Below are positions 1 through 5,336 of a DNA stretch of 8,240 bases, one piece after another. The notes beneath the pieces were generated by a model. It was not told the DNA's origin. It did no database searches and was given only the letters and a program-made list of their open reading frames with translations. Source of the stretch: Chloroflexota bacterium (lineage in GTDB: Bacteria > Chloroflexota > Anaerolineae > Anaerolineales > Villigracilaceae); contig VGOX01000073.1 of assembly GCA_016875755.1 (NCBI GenBank), positions 1-8,240 of the forward strand, in the 5' to 3' direction. How positions within the stretch are numbered: the first letter of the stretch is position 1; every line of letters starts with the position of its first letter. Position numbers and translations under genes: made by a program.

Positions 1-150
1 TTCGGCGATCATTTCAGGGGTCTGGCGCAGGCCGGTGTAGATCACTTCCATACCAGCATCACGCAGGGCGCGCGCAACCACCTTCGCCCCGCGGTCGTGA
101 CCATCCAGCCCGGGTTTTGCCACCAGCACTCGAATCTTTTTCTCGGTCAT
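1..150 (-). CDS. Methylmalonyl-CoA mutase, B12-binding subunit/domain (partial, N-terminal 50 residues)
   Basis: The reverse strand starts ATG at 150 and stays open for 50 codons to the window edge, so the C-terminus is missing. The peptide begins MTEKKIRVLVAKPGLDGHDR and continues with GAKVVARALRDAGMEV, the typical start of the cobalamin-binding domain of acyl-CoA mutases. The DxHxxG signature is at residues 16-21 (D16, H18, G21); in this family the His is the lower axial cobalt ligand. The domain binds adenosylcobalamin for interconversion of methylmalonyl-CoA and succinyl-CoA in the cytoplasm. Because the binding domain starts almost at residue 1, this is probably a separate small B12 subunit rather than the C-terminus of a one-chain mutase, but a related isobutyryl- or ethylmalonyl-CoA mutase subunit cannot be excluded. 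The start is supported by the SD sequence GGAGG a few bases upstream. Confidence 0.9.
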   Translation of the reverse strand, partial: MTEKKIRVLVAKPGLDGHDRGAKVVARALRDAGMEVIYTGLRQTPEMIAE

Positions 151-177
151 TGTTCCTCCAAAGAAAATAACGGGGTG

Positions 178-183
178 ATTATA
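178..183 (-). promoter_or_regulatory. Predicted -10 box of the B12-binding mutase subunit gene
   Basis: On the minus strand this is a perfect TATAAT about 28 bases before the ATG at 150, with the SD sequence GGAGG between them. No convincing TTGACA-like -35 is seen at the usual 16-18 base spacing (the expected place is an A-run), so either the promoter is weak or an activator helps. The 16-base palindrome at 210-225 is centred about 37 bases upstream of this box. Confidence 0.5.
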
Positions 184-209
184 CTATGTCTCACAAATGG
201 TTTTTTTCA

Positions 210-225
210 TTAACAAAGTTGTTAA
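210..225. promoter_or_regulatory. 16-bp palindrome, candidate operator
   Basis: TTAACAAAGTTGTTAA is a perfect inverted repeat with 7-base arms and a 2-base centre. It lies between the ftsK terminator and the predicted -10 box of the mutase subunit gene. It has no T-tract on the minus strand that would make it a second terminator, and its compact dyad shape suits a dimeric regulator. The function is inferred from position only. Confidence 0.3.
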
Positions 226-270
226 ACAAAAAACGAAACAGGGCCACCCCTCTGTGACCCTGTTTCGTTA
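226..270 (-). terminator. Intrinsic terminator of ftsK
   Basis: On the minus strand a perfect 12-bp stem (AACGAAACAGGG, 258-269, with CCCTGTTTCGTT, 232-243) encloses a 14-base loop and is followed by TTTTTT and further T-rich sequence. The stem begins inside the ftsK stop codon (TAA at 268-270), so translation stops at the foot of the hairpin. It should separate ftsK transcription from the mutase subunit gene downstream on the same strand. Confidence 0.85.
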
Positions 271-2574
271 AGGTTCATCTGCACTGGCAGGCGGCGGGAC
301 ATCGCCAAAATCCAACACCTGCCGCATTTGCGTGCCGCCCTCCGGCGGACCCACGATCTTCTTATCTTCCATCATATCCACAATTCGCGAGGCGCGGGTA
401 TAGCCGATGCGTAAACGCCGCTGCAACATGGACACAGAAGCGCGTCCCTCCTTGCGGATGATTGCCACTGCTTCATTAAACAGTGGATCCCCTTCAACCT
501 TGCCTTCATTCTCCCATAAGGGAGCCTGTTTCAAGGGCACATTCTCAGGAATCGTATCCGCAGGCACGCCCGCCGCTGCATACGGGCTGGTATTCCCCAC
601 CTGATCACGCCAGTATTCCACAAGGCGTTGAATCTCCGTATCTGACACGAACACACCCTGCAAACGGACTGCCGCCGGCGCATCAGGCGCTTGATAGAGC
701 ATGTCACCACGCCCAAGCAAACGCTCCGCCCCGGGCTGATCGAGGATGACGCGGCTATCAGTATTGGATGCGACCGCAAAGGCAATACGCGCCGGGAAGT
801 TGGCTTTGATGAGCCCCGTCACCACATCCACCGAAGGGCGCTGCGTGGCGAGGATCATGTGAATACCGGTAGCACGTGCTAATTGCGCCAGACGGGTGAT
901 GGTCTTTTCAGTTTCATCAGGAGCGATCATCATCAAATCTGCCAATTCGTCAATGACGATCACGAGATAGGGCAGTTTCTTTTGCCCCTGCAATTTCATC
1001 TTGGCGTTGTAATCGGTGATGTTACGTGAACCGACCTGCGCGAACATGTGATAGCGCTTGTCCATTTCGCGGGTCATCCATTGCAGTGCGCCGATGACAC
1101 GGTCCATTTCCACAACGACGGGTCCGAGCAAATGCGGCACGCCGTTGTAGCCCGTCAACTCTACACGTTTGGGGTCAACCAATACAAGACGCAGGTCGTC
1201 GGGCGTGTTGTACATCAGCATACAGGTTAAGATCGAATTGACACAGACCGATTTACCAGAGCCTGTGGTACCGGCAATGAGCATATGCGGCATGTTCTCA
1301 ATGCTGGTGATGATGGGCATGCCTGCCACGTCACGCCCCAACCCAAAGCTCAACGGCTTCTTATAATTTTTATAAACTTCACTTTCCAAAATATCGCGCA
1401 GGGCAACCATCGCCATTTCTTCGTTCGGCACTTCGATGCCCACGTAGCTATGCCCGGGTACGGGCGCTTGAATGCGGATGCGCGGCGCGGCAAGTGCAAG
1501 CGCCAGATCATCGGAGAGGGATGCGATCTTGCTGACGCGGACTCTCGTCCGCACGCCGCCTCGGGTCTCAACGAAGAGCGGCTCGACACCAAATTGCGTG
1601 ATCGAAGGTCCGCTGCTGATCGCCACTACTTGCGCTGGCGCGCCAAAGGAGGCAAGCGTATCTTCGATCAAACGCGCGCGTTGCTGCACAAATTCTTCAT
1701 TGGATTTTGGCGCGCTGCCTTCATCGAGAATGTCGGCAATGTCGGGGAGTTTCCATTCGATGATGGTCGGTCCGCTGCGGGTTTGGACGGGTTGGACAGG
1801 AATATTGACCATGCCTTGCACATCCGGCATGGCGGAGGAATCTATGGGGGTCAATCCATTTTCAGAAACTGAATCAGGCACAGGCGTGGATTGAGGCGCG
1901 AGCGGCTTTTGGAGAAGTCCACGTAGTTTGTCGATCCATGGGGTGAGCCAGAGAAAGAGGTCGGCGACGGGTTTTTCCAGTAATACGGCGATGCCGAGTA
2001 TGAGCCATGCGATCAGGGCGATGAATGCGCCGAGCGAGCCGAATGCGCCCCAAAGAAAGCGCTGTGCTAGACCGCCAAAGTAACCGCCGCCTGCGCCGGT
2101 GAGTGCGACGGCTTCGGCAGTTTCAGCGGAGGCGACGAAGGAATGTAAAACGGTGAGCAGCCAGAAAAAGAGAATGGTGCTGCCAATGGCGCGTTCGGGG
2201 TCGAGCGGCGGGATGCGTTCGATCTTGCGGAAGACGAGCCATAAGCCAAAGACGAGCAAGCCGATGGGCAGAATGTAAGTGCCCCAGCCAAAAATTTGTG
2301 AAAGGAAAAAGATAACGCCGCCAACGACAGCAGAGCGGTTGGCGGAAATAAGACCTAGCAAAATAAGGATGCCGAAAAATGCGAGGGCGATGCCGACCAC
2401 ATCCAGTTTGCGTTCGGCGGAGAGGGCTTCCCACCAGGTGAGCTGACGCGGGGGCGGCTCGTGGGAATGCGGCGCGGATTTTGACGGGGCAGGCTTTCCC
2501 TTTTTTGGCATGAGGGTATTGCCTGTTGGTTTTGAATCCTTTTTTGGGGGAGAGGAGGGTTTGAGAAGGGGCAT
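268..2574 (-). CDS. ftsK: DNA translocase FtsK/SpoIIIE
   Basis: The protein has 768 residues, close to SpoIIIE and much shorter than E. coli FtsK. FtsK is a hexameric septal ATPase that pumps DNA to clear and resolve chromosomes at division. After a basic, Pro-rich N-terminus (1-55) come about four membrane segments (roughly 59-77, 83-116 possibly as a pair, 132-149, 180-199) and a short linker (about 215-285). The alpha domain follows near 293-335, then the RecA-like motor with Walker A GTTGSGKS (435-442), Walker B LVIVIDE (537-543) and the conserved LATQRPSVDVVTGLIKANFP (575-594). The winged-helix gamma domain lies at about 696-755 (RRLRIGYTRASRIVDMMEDK); in this family it reads the orienting DNA sequences. 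The start is uncertain: ATG at 2574 has no SD and sits against a heptamer array that carries an in-frame stop three codons upstream. Met22 (2511) also lacks an SD. The motor appears complete and functional. Confidence 0.95.
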   Translation of the reverse strand: MPLLKPSSPPKKDSKPTGNTLMPKKGKPAPSKSAPHSHEPPPRQLTWWEALSAERKLDVVGIALAFFGILILLGLISANRSAVVGGVIFFLSQIFGWGTYILPIGLLVFGLWLVFRKIERIPPLDPERAIGSTILFFWLLTVLHSFVASAETAEAVALTGAGGGYFGGLAQRFLWGAFGSLGAFIALIAWLILGIAVLLEKPVADLFLWLTPWIDKLRGLLQKPLAPQSTPVPDSVSENGLTPIDSSAMPDVQGMVNIPVQPVQTRSGPTIIEWKLPDIADILDEGSAPKSNEEFVQQRARLIEDTLASFGAPAQVVAISSGPSITQFGVEPLFVETRGGVRTRVRVSKIASLSDDLALALAAPRIRIQAPVPGHSYVGIEVPNEEMAMVALRDILESEVYKNYKKPLSFGLGRDVAGMPIITSIENMPHMLIAGTTGSGKSVCVNSILTCMLMYNTPDDLRLVLVDPKRVELTGYNGVPHLLGPVVVEMDRVIGALQWMTREMDKRYHMFAQVGSRNITDYNAKMKLQGQKKLPYLVIVIDELADLMMIAPDETEKTITRLAQLARATGIHMILATQRPSVDVVTGLIKANFPARIAFAVASNTDSRVILDQPGAERLLGRGDMLYQAPDAPAAVRLQGVFVSDTEIQRLVEYWRDQVGNTSPYAAAGVPADTIPENVPLKQAPLWENEGKVEGDPLFNEAVAIIRKEGRASVSMLQRRLRIGYTRASRIVDMMEDKKIVGPPEGGTQMRQVLDFGDVPPPASADEP

Positions 2575-2576
2575 TT

Positions 2577-2646
2577 CGATTTACGATTGGCGGTTTACGA
2601 TCTGCGGTTACGATGGGGAGATTGGCAACTGGAGATTTGTGATGCG
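2577..2646. repeat. Degenerate heptamer array (CGATTTA type)
   Basis: Seven-base units such as CGATTTA, CGATTGG, CGGTTTA and CGATCTG run in register from 2577. One 6-base and one 8-base unit then shift the register, and looser copies (AGATTGG, AGATTTG) continue to about 2646. The array touches the ftsK start codon and would form nearly the whole ftsK 5' leader if transcription starts from the -10 box at 2663-2668. It contains no ribosome-binding sequence. Confidence 0.7.
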
Positions 2647-2662
2647 TAAAATCAACTTGAAA

Positions 2663-2671
2663 ATTATAGCA
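2663..2671 (-). promoter_or_regulatory. Predicted extended -10 promoter of ftsK
   Basis: The minus strand reads TGCTATAAT, that is TGn plus a perfect TATAAT, about 90 bases upstream of the ftsK ATG. No good -35 hexamer lies 16-18 bases further up, as is common for extended -10 promoters. The transcript would start near 2656 and run straight into the heptamer array. Confidence 0.45.
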
Positions 2672-2768
2672 CAAATGGTCTGTTATCTTTGTCGGGCAGG
2701 ACTTGCCTGTTAAATGGGCTTTGGACGGCGTCACTGCGGAAATTTATTAATGTTTTGCACAAGCGATA

Positions 2769-2777
2769 AGGTACAAT
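2769..2777 (+). promoter_or_regulatory. Candidate -10 element of the rnz-pfk operon
   Basis: AGGTACAAT contains TACAAT, five of six matches to the consensus. It resembles AGGTATAAT at 8057-8065 in front of the last gene. No proper -35 is seen at standard spacing; TTGCAC at 2755-2760 is only 11 bases upstream. The implied leader is about 100 bases and contains the 2812-2827 hairpin. This is a weak prediction. Confidence 0.3.
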
Positions 2778-2811
2778 TGCAGGGCTTTATTTTTGGCTGC
2801 CTAGAACCTTC

Positions 2812-2827
2812 ACGGAACGCATTCCGT
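2812..2827. repeat. Short perfect hairpin in the rnz leader
   Basis: ACGGAACGCATTCCGT has 6-base arms and a 4-base loop. It lies between the candidate -10 and the rnz ribosome-binding site and is not followed by a T-run. It could be an operator, a leader structure or chance. Confidence 0.3.
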
Positions 2828-2887
2828 ATTGTGTACACTCTCGTCAGAATTTTTCTGTGCGATCATCCATTGTAAGGACTTAACACC

Positions 2888-3820
2888 TTGTTCGAAATTC
2901 TATTTCTTGGCACATCCGCTTCTGCGCCTTCGATACAGCGCGGACTTTCAGGGCACATCGTCTCCCATAATGAATATCGTTTTCTGGTGGATTGCGGCGA
3001 AGGCACACAGCGTCAGATTCTGCAATCGGGGAAAGGCTTCAAACGGCTGACACGCGCCCTGCTCACCCACGGACATCTTGATCACATTCTTGGGCTGGGC
3101 GGCTTACTTTCCACTTTTTTACGCTGGGAAGCCATTGAAGAATTCGAGATCTTTGGCAGCAAGCGCACGCTTGAACGGGTGCGCGTACTTCTTTATGATG
3201 TCGTCCTGCGTGGAAAAACAACCCCCATGCCGCTGCGTCTGGTGGAGATCAAGCCCGGGGTCATTTTTGAAGCGGAAGATTTCACCGTCACCGCCTTTGA
3301 TGTTTCGCACGGCAGGGCGGAGAGCCTTGGTTATATTTTCGAAGAGAAGGCACGGCGTCCGTTTCTCGCAGAAAAAGCGGATGCGCTCGGCGTGCCCTTT
3401 GGACCTGAACGCCGCGACCTGGTCGCTGGAAAAGGAGTTACCCTGCCTGACGGAAAGCGCGTCACACCGGAAGAGGTGCTGGGTGACTGGGAAAAGGGCA
3501 GTAAGCTCGTCATTGTGGGGGATACTGGAAAAACCGACAACCTGATCGAAGTCTGCCAAGATGCCGATGCAGTTGTGATCGAATCCACCTACATGGATGA
3601 AGAAGAGGACATGGCGAAGCAGTTCTCACATCTGACCGCACGCATGGGCGCGGAACTCGCCATAAAGGCAGGGGTTAAAAAACTAATTCTTACGCATATT
3701 TCGCGACGCTACCGCGGCAAGGATGTACTCGCCGAAGCGCAGAGCATCTTCCCGAACACGGTGGTTGCACGCGATTTTGATACCTTCATTATCAAGAAAG
3801 AAATAGAACATGGCAGATAA
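2888..3820 (+). CDS. rnz: Ribonuclease Z (metallo-beta-lactamase fold)
   Basis: The 310-residue protein matches the usual bacterial RNase Z length. This zinc endonuclease cuts tRNA precursors 3' of the acceptor stem in the cytoplasm. Visible motifs are the family N-terminus EILFLGTSAS (3-12), the HxHxDH metal site HGHLDH (61-66), H141 followed by SLGY, D212 in VGDTG, H248 in QFSHLTA, and H270 in LTHISRRY. The segment around 70-74 (LGGLL) also fits the family. All expected metal ligands are present, so it should be active. The start is TTG at 2888, chosen because translation from there gives the family N-terminus at once; AAGGA lies nine bases upstream. A general MBL-fold hydrolase is less likely given the combined HLTA and LTHISRRY motifs. 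Its last 11 bases overlap pfkA, so the two genes are probably co-transcribed and translationally coupled. Confidence 0.9.
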   Translation: MFEILFLGTSASAPSIQRGLSGHIVSHNEYRFLVDCGEGTQRQILQSGKGFKRLTRALLTHGHLDHILGLGGLLSTFLRWEAIEEFEIFGSKRTLERVRVLLYDVVLRGKTTPMPLRLVEIKPGVIFEAEDFTVTAFDVSHGRAESLGYIFEEKARRPFLAEKADALGVPFGPERRDLVAGKGVTLPDGKRVTPEEVLGDWEKGSKLVIVGDTGKTDNLIEVCQDADAVVIESTYMDEEEDMAKQFSHLTARMGAELAIKAGVKKLILTHISRRYRGKDVLAEAQSIFPNTVVARDFDTFIIKKEIEHGR

Positions 3821-4784
3821 ATTCACAGTTGGAGTCTTAACCTCGGGCGGAGATGCGCCCGGCATGAACGCCGCGATCCGCGCGGTGGTACGCACGGCGC
3901 TCGCGAATAACATGAACGTCATCGGTGTGATGCACGGCTACGAAGGTCTGGTGAACGGGGAATTCCGTCCGCTGGGCGCACGGGATGTGGGCGGCATTTT
4001 GCAGCGCGGCGGGACGGTGTTGTTGACCAGCCGCAGCAAACGCTTCATGGAACCTGCGGGGCAGCGCGACGCGATCCGCAAGATGAATGAAGCAGGCATG
4101 GACGCGTTGATCGTGATCGGCGGGGAAGGTTCGATGAATGGCGCGTATGCGCTCTCGCAAAAAGGCGTGAAGGTCATCGGCATCCCCGGCAGCATCGATA
4201 ATGACATCTGGGGCACGAACATCGCCATCGGCACGGACACGGCCATGAACACCATCATGGATGCAGTCGACAAACTCCGCGATACGGCTTCGTCACATCA
4301 ACGCGCGTTCCTCATCGAAACCATGGGACGCAACAGCGGATACCTCGCCGTGATGGCGGGCATCATCTGCGGCGCAGAGATCACTCTCATCCCCGAGCAC
4401 CCTATTACCGTGGATGAAGTGGCGGTGGCAGTAGAGGATGCGTATCAACGCGGCAAAACCCATGCTATCATCATCAATGCGGAAGGGTCGGGCATCCGCA
4501 CCACGGAATTGGCGCAGCGCATCGACGAGATGGACGTGGGCTTCAAGACCCGCATGACCATCCTTGGTCACATTCAGCGCGGAGGTTCACCGACAGCGTA
4601 TGACCGTCTGCTCGCGTCGCGGATGGGTGTCAAAGCTGTGGAGGCGTTGGTGGAAGGCACGCACGGCATGATGACCGGTCTAAAAGGCAAAGGCGTGGAT
4701 TTTATCCCCCTGGCTGATGTGATCTCCAATAAACGCAAGGTGAACATGGAGTACTATCACATGGTGAAGGTGCTTTCGAGATAG
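3810..4784 (+). CDS. pfkA: 6-phosphofructokinase (PfkA family)
   Basis: The 324-residue protein is close in length to E. coli PfkA. It phosphorylates fructose 6-phosphate to fructose 1,6-bisphosphate, the committed step of glycolysis. Motifs are the nucleotide loop TSGGDAPGMN (11-20), GGEGS (104-108), the catalytic loop PGSIDND (126-132; D130 is the expected base), SSHQR (161-165), METxGR-like ETMGR (170-174) and the substrate loop GHIQRGGSP (253-261). The Gly after Glu106, equivalent to E. coli Gly104, favours ATP over pyrophosphate as donor. Glu106 replaces the Asp usual in E. coli-type enzymes; I recall GGEG in actinobacterial-type PFKs, so it is not alarming. ATG overlaps the end of rnz by 11 bases with only a weak A/G-rich stretch upstream, which suggests coupling. 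The stop TAG lies in the first unit of a heptamer array, and a terminator follows about 50 bases on. Confidence 0.95.
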   Translation: MADKFTVGVLTSGGDAPGMNAAIRAVVRTALANNMNVIGVMHGYEGLVNGEFRPLGARDVGGILQRGGTVLLTSRSKRFMEPAGQRDAIRKMNEAGMDALIVIGGEGSMNGAYALSQKGVKVIGIPGSIDNDIWGTNIAIGTDTAMNTIMDAVDKLRDTASSHQRAFLIETMGRNSGYLAVMAGIICGAEITLIPEHPITVDEVAVAVEDAYQRGKTHAIIINAEGSGIRTTELAQRIDEMDVGFKTRMTILGHIQRGGSPTAYDRLLASRMGVKAVEALVEGTHGMMTGLKGKGVDFIPLADVISNKRKVNMEYYHMVKVLSR

Positions 4785-4837
4785 CAATTAGCTTGTTAGC
4801 GTTTAGCTGTTAGCGTTTAGCGTTTAGCTTTTAGTGA
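4781..4837 (+). repeat. Heptamer array (TTAGCNN type) at the pfkA stop
   Basis: Eight units run ATAGCAA, TTAGCTTG (8 bases), then six in perfect 7-base register: TTAGCGT, TTAGCTG, TTAGCGT twice, TTAGCTT and TTAGTGA. The first unit contains the TAG stop of pfkA (4782-4784). The same family and orientation recurs at 5240-5281 and, inverted, at 5295-5336. Confidence 0.85.
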
Positions 4838-4880
4838 AAACGGTGGTTGGTTTTTTGAACTAACCGCCGTTTCCTTTTAA
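4838..4880 (+). terminator. Intrinsic terminator of the rnz-pfkA operon
   Basis: A 15-bp stem pairs 4838-4852 (AAACGGTGGTTGGTT) with 4858-4872 (AACTAACCGCCGTTT). It closes with two G-U wobbles in the plus-strand RNA and a 5-base loop TTTTG, followed by the interrupted T-tract TTTCCTTTT. It also covers the original end of the broken four-helix-bundle gene on the other strand (stop TAG at 4860-4862), so it may act in both directions. Confidence 0.75.
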
Positions 4881-5222
4881 TGTTTGGATGAAGGCGTTGA
4901 GCATTTTGCGGATTTCCACCAACTGGCTTTGCATTTCTCGATAAGCTTCATCTTTCAATTAGTTTAGGTCGCGGGCGAGGATGAGCAGGTATTCCAATTC
5001 GCTGGCTGACCCCATTGCAATCAGGAAGTAACGCTTGAGTTCCGCGTCGCTGTCCTTGCCGCAACCTTCGGCAATATTGGTCGGGACAGATGCAGCTGCC
5101 CGCCGAATCTGACTCGTGATACCGTATAACTCATGTTTTGGAAATAAATCTGTGGCTTTGTAAGCCTTTAGTACCAGTTCATGCGCTTTTTCCCAAACCT
5201 TTAGCGAACGAAAATCCTTCAT
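4860..5222 (-). pseudogene. Four-helix-bundle protein (23S rRNA intervening-sequence/Avd-like), broken by an in-frame TAA
   Basis: ATG at 5222 has a good SD (GGAGG, 5 bases spacing). The first 87 residues (MKDFRSLKVWEKAHELVL..., ITSQIRRAAASVPTNIAEG, GSASELEYLLILARDLN) are typical of this small family, whose intact members have about 115-120 residues. Translation stops at TAA (4959-4961). Reading on in the same frame gives LKDEAYREMQSQLVEIRKML and then NAFIQTLKGNGG, with a second stop at 4860-4862. This is the expected fourth helix, for 120 codon positions in total. Relatives often have Tyr-Leu after ARDLG, so a Tyr codon changed to TAA explains the break. The 87-residue product (4959-5222) would lack helix 4. 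The cellular role of the family is unclear; related Avd proteins bind RNA in diversity-generating retroelements, but no reverse transcriptase is nearby. Arrays of one heptamer family flank the gene on both sides. Confidence 0.8.
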
Positions 5223-5239
5223 GAAACCTCCATTGTTTT

Positions 5240-5281
5240 TTAGCGGTTAGCTATTGGCTTTTAGCAGTTAGTGTTTGTTGC
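5240..5281 (+). repeat. Heptamer array (TTAGCNN type) upstream of the four-helix-bundle gene
   Basis: Six consecutive 7-base units: TTAGCGG, TTAGCTA, TTGGCTT, TTAGCAG, TTAGTGT and TTGTTGC. It has the same family and orientation as 4781-4837, so the small gene lies between direct copies. It is inverted with respect to the array at 5295-5336. Confidence 0.8.
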
Positions 5282-5314
5282 AGGTTTTGCCAATCGCTAA
5301 AAGCTAACCGCTAA
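5240..5314. terminator. Inverted heptamer arrays forming a hairpin after the PBP-like gene
   Basis: TTAGCGGTTAGCT (5240-5252) is exactly complementary to AGCTAACCGCTAA (5302-5314). Inner matches such as ATTGGC and GCCAAT would add to the stem. The loop is long (about 49 bases). On the minus strand a run of A, not T, follows the stem, so this is not a classical Rho-independent terminator, although it may stabilise the 3' end. Confidence 0.35.
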
Positions 5315-5336
5315 TTGCTATATGCTATTCGCTAAC
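5295..5336 (-). repeat. Heptamer array (inverted) overlapping the PBP-like stop codon
   Basis: Six perfect 7-base units on the plus strand: CGCTAAA, AGCTAAC, CGCTAAT, TGCTATA, TGCTATT and CGCTAAC. On the minus strand they encode the last three residues (V-S-E) and the TAG stop of the PBP-like gene, then continue into the untranslated region. Confidence 0.85.

Larger units (their letters stand above)
2647..2887. other. Divergent intergenic region between ftsK and rnz
   Basis: I see no gene here. Next to the heptamer array it holds a minus-strand extended -10 for ftsK (2663-2671). It also holds an imperfect palindrome with GGCAGG and GCCTG around 2695-2711, a candidate plus-strand -10 (2772-2777), a hairpin at 2812-2827 and the rnz ribosome-binding site (AAGGA, 2874-2878). 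Short open frames crossing it show no family signature and only read through the repeats. Confidence 0.6.

Noticed and set aside
1285..1872. Long plus-strand open frame (195 codons) opposite ftsK
   Set aside because: It lies fully antisense to the conserved FtsK alpha and motor region. Its translation is rich in His, Arg and Gly without any domain pattern, as expected from a high-GC shadow frame.
2123..2734. Minus-strand open frame (203 codons) across the ftsK start
   Set aside because: It overlaps the FtsK membrane region in another frame, and its upstream part reads the heptamer array as low-complexity peptide. No start signal or family signature was seen.
2755..2777. Complete -35/-10 promoter TTGCAC ... 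TACAAT before rnz
   Set aside because: The spacing is only 11 bases, too short for a sigma70-type promoter; only the -10 element was kept at low confidence.
2831..2838. Palindrome GTGTACAC as an operator
   Set aside because: Eight-base palindromes are expected by chance in a window of this size, and nothing else supports it.
4959..4961. Recoding or readthrough of TAA in the four-helix-bundle gene
   Set aside because: TAA followed by T is an efficient stop context, no recoding structure is evident, and ftsK in the same window uses TAA as a real stop right at its terminator.
4781..5336. CRISPR array
   Set aside because: The units are 7 bases, degenerate and contiguous. There are no 24-40 base repeats separated by unique spacers and no cas genes.
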